Below, piece after piece: positions 1 through 13,500 of a DNA stretch of 64,000 bases; position 1 is the stretch's first letter; each line of letters opens with the position of its first letter. The stretch covers positions 16,086,743-16,150,742 of the forward strand of contig NC_134510.1 of the NCBI RefSeq assembly GCF_027942865.1, read 5' to 3'. The notes under the pieces are model-generated. The model did not search any database. It was given only the letters and a program-made list of their open reading frames with translations, and was not told where the DNA came from. Made by a program: the position numbers and the translations under genes. Origin of the DNA: Odontesthes bonariensis (taxonomy: Eukaryota; Chordata; Actinopteri; Atheriniformes; Atherinopsidae).

Positions 1-2286
1 GAGTTAAGTGGCTTCACAAAAAAGCACATTCCAACAGTTAGGTATAAGGACTGGACCAAAAATGAGTGAAAAAGCAGCACATGTCCATAGTTAGATTTTG
101 AAAGTTCCTCCAAAGTGAAGGATGAAGAAATGAGGAGTGGCTTGTGACTTTTGCCCAGAATTGTAGGATGCATTGATATGAGAAAAAAGAGTTTAAGACA
201 TTTATTGCCCAGGCTGGTCAGCACAGACCTCATGTCAATGTAAATATAAAGGGGAAATAACATTCAAGTCTCACAGCAATATTCTTCACTGATTCATCAC
301 TCCTGGCTTAATGAATAGATTGAGTTGTACTTTAGATTCTCCCAAAGCATTAGATTGCACTCTGGATTTTGTGGGGGTGTATGTATGCTGTTGGGGTTTA
401 CCATTATATTTAAATTTTCCCAAAACAGCACCAGCTGATCAATGAGGACTTGCTGAGAGTATTTTATTGATTTTTACTTGTCCCTTTAAGATAATGTGTA
501 AACAAATCTTGCCCAGGCCCCTAAGTAAGATCCTACCAGCTTTATTAAACACATGACATATTTACACACTCATCCATTAGGTTTTTGGGAGTACATTTAA
601 AGTTTTGATTGGTTTTCTTTTGTAGCTGGAATAAACTTTCTCCTGTCATTTAACGTTGTGCTGTACCAGCTGTGACTGGCAGTAGTTCACTGAGAAGGCA
701 ACTTTCAAAGGGTAAGTCTGTCAGATTTGTCTAAGGTAATCTAGAAAGAAGATAACACAAAACAGTCGGTGAGGAAGTGCCTTTAATGTCTCACCGAAAC
801 ATATGTCTACAGTCTGATCAGTGATGTCATCTTGAGCTACTTCCTGAAAATCCTCCCATACAGCAAATACTTTGTTAGTTTAATCATTCACAGTAAAAAG
901 CTGGAACAGTGGCTGGGTGTTTGTGCATTCCCTCTGCCTTTGTGAGATACTGTTTACTTCTCTTAATGGCTGAGGTGAGAAGAGCAAGAAAGAGAACAAG
1001 ATATTCTGAGTCCTCGTGGTGCAGCACACTGCACGCAACAAGTGGGCTCCTCTTCCAGGAACCAGCAGGTCAGTTTCAGCTCGTGTCATGTGTGTGTTGT
1101 GGCACATCCAGGCTGCTGAGCATGACCAACCATGCACCATGTGGCTGATGTGGTTTTTGTGCTGAAGATTTAGCACCAACAGTGACAAACTACCCTGCAG
1201 TGCAATAAAGAGAACTTATTTCCAACGCACCCTACTATTAATTTTAGTTAACCTGTAATCTTAATAAGGAATCAACAAGTAGGAAAAGTAGGTCATTCAG
1301 GAAGACAATGCTGACTTTAGCATCATCACTCTCACGTTACACCACTGCTCATTACAGCTTCATTGCTGAAGCTTTTCAAACAGGTGTTATCTATGGCTCC
1401 ATGTTTGAGGTTTAAATGTAACACCCTGATGTATGCAAAAGATCAGAGAGCTCTGCACATGCCCCGTATGTTTAAGTCTTTCAGCAAGACATGCCATGAG
1501 ATACATGAAGGCACACAGAGCAGACACGACTCTGTCTGAGTGAACTGACCATTACTTACAGTTGCAGCCTCGACAGAAGTGCTTCATTATAAAAGAGTTC
1601 CACTTGTGGGTAACTACGTGTGAGTAAAAACTGGAACTCCAATATTTGAAGTATATTACTGTGCGAACTGCAGGGGTATACCGTAAACCGCATACTGGTG
1701 TTAGTCCATGAAGTCTGTTTAAATCTATTTCTAGAGCAGGCCAAACCACAGTATGACATGGAAAGTCCCAGCAAATGCTTGGTCAGATGGTTTAAGAGAT
1801 GTGAGCTAAGCTTTGGTTTGGATGATGCCGTGAATGATTAACACAGTTGACTCAGATAGCATATGCTCTGGTTAGAGTCAGAGCAACCAGTAGTAAGGTA
1901 ATGCAGTTTGTTCTTGCCCCTCTAGGAAAAGCAAAGTTTGACATTTTAGACTTTCTTTGGTGCAGATGGAAGTACTGAGTGGATATTTCACAACCTTCAT
2001 CCAGGTTCAAACATCCCAATAACTACTGTCTGAATGGCTGTGAAACTCTCTGAAAACGTAACTACTAGAAGGTCAAGGTGTTTTAGATAGGACTTGCCAA
2101 ATCCAGACAAATTTATGTGCAGAAGGGACAAGGCTAAAGACAATAATGGCAATGTTCAGACATGGCTAAACCGCCAACAATGGTTGTGTTTTATGCTTTC
2201 TTTCAAACAACATCTTCTTTCAAGGGAGTCTTGGTATGTTTTAGCAAGATAATGTTAAATCAGATTCAGCTCAAGTTATTAAAATA

Positions 2287-2287
2287 C

Positions 2288-2352
<65 letters not shown>
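2287..2352. repeat. (TA)n(TG)n compound microsatellite
   Basis: About 7 TA units run directly into about 25 TG units. Open frames across it are pure Cys-Val repeats and are not genes. The tract is likely length-polymorphic. Confidence 0.97.
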
Positions 2353-2353
<1 letters not shown>

Positions 2354-2876
2354 ATGTACAAAAGTATATAAGACCAGATATAATTGCAAAACAAAAACCA
2401 GAACACAGGAACCTTATACTGTTGAGTGGCAGGAATGCTATATCAAGTATGAATGGGAAAACACCTCGGTTTCAAAAACATACCCAGAGGTCTCTTCGGT
2501 TCCCAGACCTTTGCAGTGTTGTTAATAAGAGTAAACAACTCTGCTGAAACTCTGCCCTGTCCTCACCTTTTGAAGCTTACAAGCATTAAATTCAAAATGA
2601 GCACAAGAAAAGTAATACAATTTCTCACTTTCAACATCTGATAAGATGTATATTTGTCCTTTATCCAATGAAATATAGGGTTTAAATGTTTAAATTTGTA
2701 TTGAGTTTGTATTTACATTTTCCTCACAGTTTTCTATTCTTAGGATTTTGATGATTGCCTGGTTACCAACAATCCTCCTCAGCTGTACTTCATGTTTAGG
2801 TCTAACTGTAGGAATCACATTTTAACATTCTTACAAGTGTGACTCAAAATATGCGTGTGTTGTGTGTTACACCTGC

Positions 2877-2923
2877 TGACGTCAGCTTGGGTGTTGTGAG
2901 CATGTCAGCACACAGATAAAAGC
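2877..2923 (+). promoter_or_regulatory. CRE palindrome with TATA-like box downstream
   Basis: The 8-base palindrome TGACGTCA, the full CREB/ATF consensus, lies at 2877-2884. A TATA-like ATAAAAG follows about 35 bases later. The order and spacing suit a plus-strand promoter, but no recognisable gene follows, so this is only a candidate. Confidence 0.3.
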
Positions 2924-4154
2924 ACTGAACTGAAAGCTTCCTACAGGCATACAGAACCGGTGTGATAGGTTTTGTTTAAATACACCGACTGTGTATATTT
3001 TCTTTCAACCGTTTATGTCAGTGTTCATGAGAAACACAGACACACCGAACTTCAAATTGGAAAAGTTACGAAAGGTTATTTGTCATGTCGTCTCCTCCTT
3101 CAGTTCACTCCGTGGCCTCTGTTTTTGTTGTGATTAGACGCGACAGCTGGTCCGTCCTGCTCAACCCTCCAAGCACTTTAATCACACACACACCCACACA
3201 CTTAAATGCACAGTCAAGCAAATATACACCTGTTGCTGCTCCTCCTGGACGAGTTTCATCACTCGCTCAGAAGTTTCTCTCTGTCTTCAGCCTCTCTCGC
3301 ATCTGCCAGCTCACACGGCAACCGACAGAGCCACATGCCTCACGTGGTGTAAAATTCGCCCTCTTGTTTGTTACTCAAAATAACGCCGAATCACCTATAG
3401 TTTTTCCAGGCCTCCTTGTGACTTTTCCCCCACCCCCTCTCCTCCCACTGTCCCCTGGACTCCATTCGTTGGCAGCAAACGACTGAAACATCTGACACAG
3501 TGACTGCTTTCACAGAAAGGCTCATAGACTCCTATGACCACTTTATGTTTATTCCGTACGAGAGGCTAATATTGGTATGTGGAAGACATTGATGAATGAG
3601 ATTATGTACGCAATCTACGAGGCGATCTTTAGCAGACATCTGCACAACCAGCATCCATTAATATCAGCATTGGATGTCACATTTGAAGGGGAAAAATGGC
3701 AAATTATTCACCTATTAACACCTCACTCAGGCACTAATGATATCATGATATTAGACTGCTCCTCTATGTAGTTTCTGTATTATCTTCTGTCAAATGTGCG
3801 GGGGTACAGGAACCTGTCTGGACATGTTGAGTTGTGATCTCACGGACCCATGATGAGACACAGACAAAACATGCGCTTCTCAGGTTCACTGTCGAATGAC
3901 TGAGCAGTCATGTGACATACGGTAGTGAGACAGATGAAGAGAGGCCACATGTATGGACTGAACGTTTAGTTTTTAAGGTAGCAAAAGAAAAAAAAAATTG
4001 AAAATGAGTGTTCAGTATGGTTAGTCTTTAGATTTCTCTGTTAACTAATGTGTCAGCATTCATTTGATTTATACAGTATATGAGGTGGAATTATGTAAAG
4101 AGTATTTTATCATAGTAGGATAGTGTTCTTTAAAAAAAAAAAAAATCCTATGTT

Positions 4155-4160
4155 TTTATT
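4155..4160 (-). other. Candidate polyadenylation signal of KLHL38
   Basis: AATAAA on the minus strand, about 530 bases beyond the KLHL38 stop codon. It would give an ordinary-length 3' UTR. Other AT-rich hexamers are nearby, so the site actually used is uncertain. Confidence 0.4.
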
Positions 4161-4690
4161 TAGATTTCAACATTGCATACAATAATGGTTAGCATTCTTA
4201 CCACAACAATCTTATCATAATCTTCCATTGGAGCCACAGACAATGCTTGCCAAACACATCTGCAGCCTCAGACCTGAGAGCTGAGTATAGCTTCGACTTG
4301 CACCAAACAGCCGCCGGGACTTAAACATGACAAGTGAAATCTCGTGATTCAGAGTGAGCTGAAAATAGCTCTTCTACCCTTTGTGAAGTCGGACAGGTTA
4401 AGAACAGGCTGTGCAACACAGTGGCTTTCCTTTATAGGTTTGGATGTTGAGTAGAAGAAAAGAAAAAGATTGGAATAGACAAAAGTTTATCTCTTTCTTC
4501 ACACTTTCAGATATCAAAATATACAAATAGATTTCAGATATACAAATGATTGTTTGAATTTCTTGAGGTATTGTCGACTGTATGAATCAAACACTAACCA
4601 CGTTTTTTGTTTCTGTGATAAACAGGTTTCAGATTAATATCATTAAAACACAAAATGGGTTTTAGAGAAAATGTCCTCTCTGGTTCTATT

Positions 4691-7595
4691 CTATTCCACC
4701 CAGGTTTTTGAAACACAGGTCAGAGTCAGGAAGCCATGGTCAAACAGTTTATATGGTAAGCTCCCTTTAGATGACCAGACGTCTGTTTTTGGGTCATAGC
4801 ACTCGAAAGTATCCAAGTCCTCAATGATGTCATGGCCACTGATGTAACGTCCACCTGTGACGTAGAGTTTGTTGTCAAGAATGGTGGCTGAATGGTGCAT
4901 CCTCCTCTCCTTCAGGTTGGCACACTTGATGAACCTGTTGGCTTTGGTGTCGTAAGCGATCATTCTCCTGGTGTATCCTGTGGCAGGGAAGACATTAATA
5001 TGAGACGGGCAGCACGTCCAGCAGGAGGTGGAGATATCGTTTTATAATGGGATTCATTGAGAAATAGCTGCTGTTTTCAAGATGAATCTGTTGTGAGTTC
5101 ATGATTTTAAAAGTTGCGTTTCAAAATTGCAAGTAAAAAAGCTTCAGGCAAGAAAACATCATCCCCTGTTGTTTTATTGCTTTTTATAGCTTCAACCCAA
5201 TGTTGTATCCTCAAACGCCTTAACACAAAATCCAATAACACAACAAAATTTCATACCATAAGACCATAACTTTTGAAAATGTTGTCTGTTTTGTTGCTGT
5301 ATTTTCTGAGATGTTTTCAGTTAAATGTCCTGGTGTCTCTGAGGATAAATATATTTTTTTAATGTCCTCTCTTTTACATTGGCTTTTCTAAACCTGCATT
5401 GCTTTTTGTGAAATAGTTCCCTGTCTGTTTTACTGTTGCATTTTCTGAAATGTAGTTTGGTTTACTGTTTGTTGTAGTCATACATAAAAGAACTCTGAGT
5501 TTGTTGTTCAGGAGGAAGGCAGATGCCTTACAGTTAGCTCCATACAACCCTTTTCACCATTAAAGTAAAATATTTAACATTACCTATCTGACAAAAACAG
5601 TTTCTTCCCTTTGGATTCTCTTGGATTATCTGTGTTCACACACACTTCTTTGATGCTCATATTTTACTGTGTGACAGTAAGAGGATTGTTCAATGTCAGC
5701 TCAGAGATGAGTAAATTCAACCATTCTTCTAGCCGTGCGGATTTGTGAGCAACCCATCAAATTAATATGGACATACAGTGGAATGTTTATAACCAGAGAC
5801 ATCAAATAACTAACTTCAAGGGGCAACATAGTGGCTCACTCTGACCGATCAGATTTAGCCATCACAATAATGTAGTGACTTTTGGTTTTCTTGTTGTGTT
5901 TTATTCAGTCTTTCATTGATGGCCTGTAACAGCTCTACCATGTACCTCCAATGATGTAGATCTTTTCCCCCGTAACAACTGCAGGAGCAGACACATTCTT
6001 CACTGTTCTGTTCTCCATCTTAGACCACGTGTTCCTGCTGATGTGATACACCTACAGTGAGCAACGGGAAGTATCAAATATACAGAAATGAGAACCATGA
6101 ATGAATTAACATGGAACTGCAAACACATCCACATTACTTCACCTGTATCAGTCTGACGGGGTTCTGCATGGCATCCTCTCCTCCAAACATATAGATCCTC
6201 TGGTTGGTTGCTGCGACTGCGGGGTGTAGCACAGCCTCGGGCATGGGCGCCATCGACTCCCACTGGTTGAACATACTGTTGTATCTTTTAAGAAAAGTGA
6301 GAGATTGTTTGCTCACACGCAACATGTTGCAGCTCTCTATAATCACCAACACAAGGTGCTGACTGAGGACCTCACCTTTCCACACTGTCTGTTAGTCGTC
6401 TGTCAGGTCCAAGGCCACCCAGGACGAAGATGAAGTGCAGATAGGACACGCTCTGGTGGGAAAAGTGTGGCTCCAGCATGGGCTCTACAGTCCGCCACTG
6501 GTTGGTCTTGAGGGAGAGAGTATAAACAGCTGAGCTGACTTGGCTGTGTTTTATGCTTGTGGTCAGGCCTCCGATAACATACAGGACGCTGTGAAGGGCA
6601 ACATAGGAGGCCTTGTAAAGGCGAACAGGCAGCTTAGCGAGCCGCTGCCACTTCTGGCTCTTCTCATCAAAAACTAGGGCCTCTCTCGAAGTCTGCTCAT
6701 TGTTCTTCCTTCCTCCTACCACCACCAACAAATCATGGTAGGTGCAGCGCCTCGGTGCAGCCCAGAGCGGTTTGAAATCCACTGCAGAGTCTTCAAAGCA
6801 TTTTGTGCTGACAGAAAACATGAGCCGCCTCACAGATTCAATGAGCTCGGTGCAGAGGGTGGATGACTGGATCAGAGGGTCGTTGGCGATGAACTGGAAG
6901 AGGTAGGTAGGGTGGATAAATCGAAGGCGAACTTTCTTGAAAAGGTCGCTGATGGCCCCACGCCGAGATATAGGATCATGATGGATCCAAGCAACAAGTG
7001 TCTCAAAGACCTGCTCCTCCTCTGCACAAAGACTGTCATCATCCAGGTACCCCATTAGCTCTGGTAAGGAGAGTTCACACAGATCCTCAGATGCTGACAC
7101 ATCAGAGAAACTATTCATGGCCACCTCTTTTGCTTTGTCTCTTAAACTGCAACAATTCATGATGTCAGAAAGTCTTATCATGCTCAAGCAGTTGTCTGGT
7201 CTCAGCTGTTCCTGAAGGAAACTTGAGCAGGCCTCAAAAAGGCGGCCATATTGCAACATGGATGCTGCCTGCATCAGAGATAGCACAATATCCATGCTGA
7301 TACTAATGAGCCCAGTGTAAACATAGTCAATGATACTGGTCAGTATGGCTGACGTGATCCCCTTTAGGTCAATCTTGGTCTGCTGTGTCTCCTTGAAATT
7401 GTTGCAGAACATGGCTCTGAAGTAAGGGCTGCTGGAAACCAGGACATTACGGTGGCAGGGGATCTGTGTGTTACCTGAACATAGCAATACATCCGTAAGG
7501 ATGTTCTCGTGTCTCAGTCTGTTCAGCTGCAGAAGCAGGTTGGAAGACTGCTCTTCATCTTTGTAGTGACGGACCTCAACTGCAGGTGGCTCCAT
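4691..7595 (-). CDS. KLHL38: Kelch-like protein 38 (BTB-BACK-Kelch)
   Basis: KLHL proteins of this build usually serve as substrate adaptors of CUL3 ubiquitin ligases: BTB binds CUL3 and the Kelch propeller binds the substrate. Coding exons on the minus strand are 7595-6376, 6284-6143, 6051-5946 and 4977-4691, with GT-AG junctions (donors GTGAGG, GTGAAG, GTACAT) and consistent phases. They sum to 584 residues, close to the ~580 of mammalian KLHL38. BTB covers about residues 24-131 (LTDVLLC, then CHRNVLVSSSPYFRAMF), BACK about 134-240, and the Kelch repeats about 285-580, with double-Gly blade motifs such as VVVGGRKN, YVIGGL, YMFGGED, YIIGGYT and YVTGGRY. The assignment to KLHL38 rests on similarity along the whole length, including the C-terminal YKLFDHGFLTLTC. 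An AG lies one base before the ATG after a pyrimidine tract, suggesting a non-coding first exon upstream. The gene looks intact. Confidence 0.95.
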
Positions 7596-7599
7596 GCTG

Positions 7600-10500
7600 A
7601 GAAGAGATCAAGATATTACGGGAAAAGCCATTTGGTTGTCAGACTTTGTTTTGATTTATTGTTATGGTCTCACTTTTACACAACATGTTTATGTATTTGA
7701 TAAAGTGCCCATTTTAAGGCTTGATATAACATTTATCAACCATCATATAAGAGATTAGCATCACAAATTTAATGTGGAGTAAAGTTCACCAAAGCCTGGA
7801 TGAGTTTGAAGACTACCTCAGTCCATTTTGTTCATATGAGTGAATGAAAATAAAGAGGATTTAAAAAAAAAAAAGTGGACAATAATTTCAATGCAGCACT
7901 ATATCGCATTCATTCAAAAGACATTTTAGAGTTAATCACTGCCCATATTGTAAGCTAACTGGTCAAGTTGTTCTGTCGGGTACATGTGTCGTTTTAATGT
8001 TTGCAATGTTCTTATCTCTGTTAATTGTGCTGTGTTGTTATAACAGTTTTTGCTAAACTGCTCCTTACAGATACTTATTAACAGGGCCTATGCATGTCTG
8101 ATCACTGGAGACTAATCTTCAAGACTTCTGCTGAAAAATCTGCGCAGCTATTCATGTTGCTGGGGAGTCATTCTCATGGGAGCAGTTATGTTTTTTCTTT
8201 GGTTGTGTGGCAGTGTTTTAGCGGGGTTCAAAAGTTTGCAGCTTTTCTCTTTCATGCCTTACATATTAGTAAAAAGTGTACGGAAATGCATTGCTCCACG
8301 CTTAAAATGACAGAAAAGAAAACAGACAATTCATCCCAACTACATTTTGTATGGATTAATGTTTACACCTAATCTATTAAGATCTTGCAAACATCCGACA
8401 GACATCTTGAATGCTCCTCCAAGATCATGCAGTCTTGCTACAGCTCTTACCCTTGTTTCCCTTCTGTCCCAGATATGTTTTCTGGTGATCCCGTTGGCTT
8501 CAAAGGAGGTTCTCAGCAGAAAATATGATGTCTTGACATTTTCCTGTGCCTTGTTCTTCTTTCTCGTGTTGATGCTGTGTGACTGTTTGTGTCTCTATCT
8601 TTGAAGGCAGCGTGTTGCGTACTGTTTGTTGTCATGGTCTCTTTCCACGAGGCCTGTGTACATTCCTCCCCTAAAAATAGAGCCTCTCTTTGGCAACACC
8701 GCTGCAGACTCACATGTGACATGTAAGAGTTTTTTTCAGAATCTGTCTGACTCCGGCACTTTCTGTCTGTCTTTCCCTCCATGTTTTTCTTTTCCTCTTC
8801 CTCTGATATCATATTCTTCCTCTCTCTCAGGCATAGACAAGACCTTTCCTTTTGTGTCTGTAGCCTGCATTTGTATTCACCCCATCATTTCTATCTCTAG
8901 TTTGGCACATGATTGTGGTGGTAAAAACAGCACTGATACTTGATAACAGTCATTTTCTTGGCTGCTTGCTCTGCCCACGGGCGGCTGGAACACACGGAGG
9001 TACAAAAACAGGATTACGTTACAGCAGAGGAAACATAAACACAGAGAGATGAGGAGGTCAGTATTCAAAAGTTCATGTAACATATTCTGGCTGCAGCTAC
9101 TGACATTAGAAGCAAGTCACCCTGAGTTCAGTGAGATTTTCATTACATCAGCAAGAAGCTTGGGGTTAATGTAGAAAAATGAAAGAGGTTTAATTCTGGC
9201 CATGTGCTGCTGCACCAACTGCGCTGTTTGGCTTCAGTTTTACAGATGGTACTCATTCTTTAAGCATTAAGAAAAATCCTAATTGAACAGTATGTCAACA
9301 ACAGATGCTTGCATCTCCTAACATTGTGTTTAGTTTCTTCTTTCTTTCTTTTTTGTAGCTCAAAACTAATTTTCATCCCATTTGCTTTAAAGCTCCCTGA
9401 AACAGAAAAAGCTCATTCACTGCAGCTTTTGTGGAGAACATCCCACAAGGTGGCAATATAATTGTTCGACCGTTCCCTAAAGCTGGAGAAGAATCAAAGC
9501 ATGTTTCTCAAATGTGGGCACATAAAAACAACAAAACCGATAAGCGCTTTCACTTGTCACAGTTGCCAGTGTGTGCATGGTTTTTCTTGTTTTCCGGCTT
9601 GTTTACAGAGCAAAGCAAATCAGGCACAAATAGCTGCTTGAGCTACAGCTACAGCCACTTGTGTGTAGTTCTGTCGGTGTTGCACAACATTAAAGAATCA
9701 TCACTTGAGACCATGTCGTACTTGTGCTCTGAGGTGATACGCCGGCAGCTTGTGGGCTACACTGCATCGAGTGCCAACAGACACATCTGAGACTGCAAAA
9801 AACAGATGCATCAGTTGTTGCAAAACAAGGAACTGAGGAACTGTTTCCATTACGGCTAATGTTAGAGTGAAATTGAAAAATGGGGTCATACTATTCTCAC
9901 GTGTGTCATCACAGATGGGGTAATGGCCATAGGAAAAAGGAGCCATAACCAAACAGCACCATCTAGCGGCTCTGTCTGTAAAGACTTGGTCCTTTTGAAA
10001 ATCCTTTGTGATGTGTAGTCAAATGAATACTAAAAGCCTTGCTGTAGTGTGGTCAATTATTTACACCTGGAGACCATCTTACACAACAAAATACTGAAGA
10101 CTGATCTGCCCTTTTTACATTAACTTTGGGTGATGAATCTGCACAGTCAAGGACAAGAGCTCAACTTGTCTGCCCGACTTCAGTGTCACTTTATCACACA
10201 ACAAGTTGTACATAAAGGTAAAGCTTTGTTTCACACAGCAGCAAAATAGTTGCCTCCCACTGCCCGCTGCTGCATCTTCATATCACCAAATGATTATCTT
10301 CTCCTACGACCACAGTCTAACAGAGCCTATACCCAAAGGATTTAGATCTCACTGATTTGTATTGTGCTTGTGCATTTGTGTGAGAGCCGACAACTCTCCC
10401 TGGTCAAATAAAAGACAATTTGAGTGCAAAGAAGACAGTGACTTCAGTCTGCACTTGAGTTCATTTGACTGCACTCAATTCAATGCTGTGCTGTGGGAAA

Positions 10501-13500
10501 TGTTTTGTTTTGCATTTATAAAAAACCTTTTATTGATTCTGTTGTATTTTATCATTCTTCTTCCTAACATGTGAGCTTTATCGAAATGACTTTGGCTTAA
10601 CGGTTCTGGGCTTCAGAAAACACAGACCATTGGCTTTACACAGGGGAAAGGGGAGAGCTCATCCTTAAAGAAGCCCAGATAATGATTCCCTTTCATCTGT
10701 GTTTGCTCAGTTAAGGCCTTTTTTTATTAAATGAGTGTGAAAGTGAATGAGAAAAACCTGCATCAGAGCTAGTCTCCGTTGTTCTGCAGAGGAGTGAAAA
10801 AAGCAGAAAAATACTTTAAAGACAAACATTGTGATGGTCACCAGCACCTCATCATGCCTCACAAAATCCTCCGCCTCTTCTGTTTGCCTCAGTTTCTTTC
10901 AGTTATAAATTCACAAAATCTCTGTCTTAGAGCTCAGTTGTGAATTTTAGGCTGACCTGGATTGTCACTCTGTCACGTCTGATTAGAGAGCTTGCCCTCG
11001 TGATGAGTTACTGATTCTGCACTTGACTAAGCTCACTGAGACTTACTGCCCAAACAAGCTTTGCTTCCACAGTGGAGTCAGATGAAGCTAGCTATGTTCC
11101 TGTGATTTGTGCCACTGACTTTTTCCTGAAATGAGTCATTGTCCAGAGAGACAGGTTATTACTTGAGCTGTAGAATGGCAAACGCTTTGAAACACTTAAA
11201 GCTGAGCAATAAATGCTCAGCTTGGACAGGTTTTATACTTGCTCTTTCAGACCTGTTTGATTTGAGCCTCGTACAACTGTGAAAGTTTATTTCAAAGTGA
11301 TGTTGATCACTGGGAGAATGAAATAGGCTTTTAACAGCTAGCCTACGGGAAATACAAAAGAAGACATTCTTGTACTTTATGTTTCACTATGGTTATACAA
11401 CAAAAATATTTGCAGTGTATGCGTGAGCTTGAGCTCGACTTAGAAATTTCATCTGGTACATGAATAATTTTCTGTGACCCTTATGTGTGTTTGCAAGTAA
11501 TTTTGAATTAATAGTATCAAAACTGGGTCCGATGTGATCAAAATGGCTGGGATTATAACTTCAGAAATACATGGCCTTTTCTTCTCAGCTCCATTTTTAG
11601 ACAATGCCTGTTTTCTTCACTCATTCATGGACAATGACATGAAAAAGTGTCAATCAGGTAATTTGGTGGGGACTTGACTAAATATCTTTGTTAATTAAAT
11701 ATGAACCCAAATTAAATGTACACTGTAGATTATCATGCTGCACTTAACTTGCCGGTAAGAATCTGACTTATTGAAGCTGCTGAATTAAGCAGAGAGATTA
11801 AGAGATCTGAATCTGTAACCTAATTTTTCAGTGTCTTGCCGAGACTCCTTTCAGATCATTCCAGCCGTGATTGTATCCACTAGGGGTCAGGCCAACGTTA
11901 TGCAGATTTCAAAGTGGGAGAAGCAGACTTAACTCCCATGAGCCTCGGTTTCAGTTTCAGTATAATTTGAAATATAAACCACTGAGATGAGAATTTCTTT
12001 TCTAGTTATTTTAAGCCAGGACAAAAAAAAAAATCATTTTTATATATCCAAAGAAATTAGGCTATTAATCCACTGATAAGTCGTGAAACACTTTTTTACA
12101 GTTGTAAGCGCGTATTAATGGAGATTAAAAAGGCATATTAACTCAGACAGTGAAAACTCTTGAAATAGACAGTGGGAATCCTACAATAACCTCTTTAGTC
12201 AATGTGCCGAAGGGTATTACTCCCAGATGCAAAGAGATCCACACAGCTTTATTGGAGAGACATCCACATGTAGTGAAGGTAAGAGAGGAAAGACGTGAGC
12301 TGTGGCATACTGAGAGGGGGGGTAGGTGTGAAAGTAAGAGTGTGTGAGCTTGTGTTTCTGTATATACTCGAGCAGGGATGAGGTTTTGAAGGGCTTACCG
12401 TTAGCTGCTTAAAATTCTTCTGATGTAACCAACACATGCAGGACATGTTATTTGGAAAGAAAAAAAGGGAGCATTGTAACAACAAAAAATGTGGAAGTGG
12501 TGGGGCAAATGTTTTGTGTTTATTCACTGTGCCCTCCACTGCAGCCCTGCCAAAGTTCCTCCCTTATTGGTGCGGTGGTCATTGATTCGTTGCCACATGG
12601 CAAACACAGCCACTCTTTCTTTCTGGTCTCATAGTGGGTTGGTGGGTGTTTGTGGATTCTTGTGTGTTGTATTTGGGGATGGTCGCCTTCAAACAGTCTA
12701 TGTGTAGATGATGCAGGAGGAACTCTGCTGACACATACTTGGTCGAACACAGAAGTTTTTATTGTCAACCAGGTCCGCATCAGAATTACAGAATGATGCA
12801 TCAATCTGGAGAGAACCTTACAAGCCTGAATGTCCGCAGATTCCCAGCCTTAATGTGGCTGTGCTTTTCATTTAGTAGAATCTGCCTGTTTTCGGTGACC
12901 TTGAAGATGTTGCATGTTTCCCATCAACAGGCGCAAAGCCCTGATATGGTGTGTACGTATCTATTGAGCCTCTTCTGGACACACTAACTGGGGAGTGTGT
13001 TATTCTCAAAATGTCCTAATTTAGCCCGAAACCCCCCCTACACAGCTGGTAGTTATCGGACACTACATATTTCTTATCGCTTCCCAAAACTCCTTTGCAC
13101 AGTTGGTAAGTATCAGACACTTTGCTTGTGTATCTTTCTCTCCCTATTTGTTGCTCTGTGTGAGCGGGGAAGGGTTGTGACTGAGTGTGCATACAGCAGG
13201 TATTGATATTCCACTAGCAGCAGAAGCTAAAGCCAGAGTCTTTAAAGTGTCAGCCCTCAGCAGCCAGCCGGGTGTACCTGAGGTAGAGACGAGGGGGGGA
13301 GGTGGGATGAGGAGTGGGAGTAAAATGGGCAAAGGAGTGAGACAGAAACATAGAGTGAGGAGATAGTAAGGCCCTGAAATAAGCAGAAATACGAAGTCAG
13401 AAAGAGGAGAAAATATCAAGAAGGGAGGGAGGAAAGGAGGACTTGGGCGAGATTTCTGGAGGTGAAATGACTGGAACATTTTTTGAAAGCCTCTATGCTA

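Larger units (their letters stand above)
1..4150. other. Intergenic, no supported gene
   Basis: I see no exon with recognisable protein similarity or convincing codon structure. The longest open frame (3085-3486, plus strand, 133 codons) is rich in Pro, Ser and Thr and resembles no family I know. The stretch contains the TA/TG microsatellite near 2.3 kb, a perfect CRE palindrome near 2.88 kb, and otherwise AT-rich unique-looking sequence. It lies downstream of the KLHL38 3' end. Confidence 0.5.

Noticed and set aside
2162-2547. Cys-Val repeat proteins
   Set aside because: They are translations of the TG microsatellite.
3085-3486. 133-codon plus-strand open frame as a gene
   Set aside because: No recognised domain, low-complexity Pro/Ser/Thr composition, no clear splice or conservation evidence. 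Kept only as a question in the findings.
13144-13479. 111-codon minus-strand open frame
   Set aside because: It arises from purine-rich low-complexity DNA; the protein is Pro/Leu/Ser-rich without family features.
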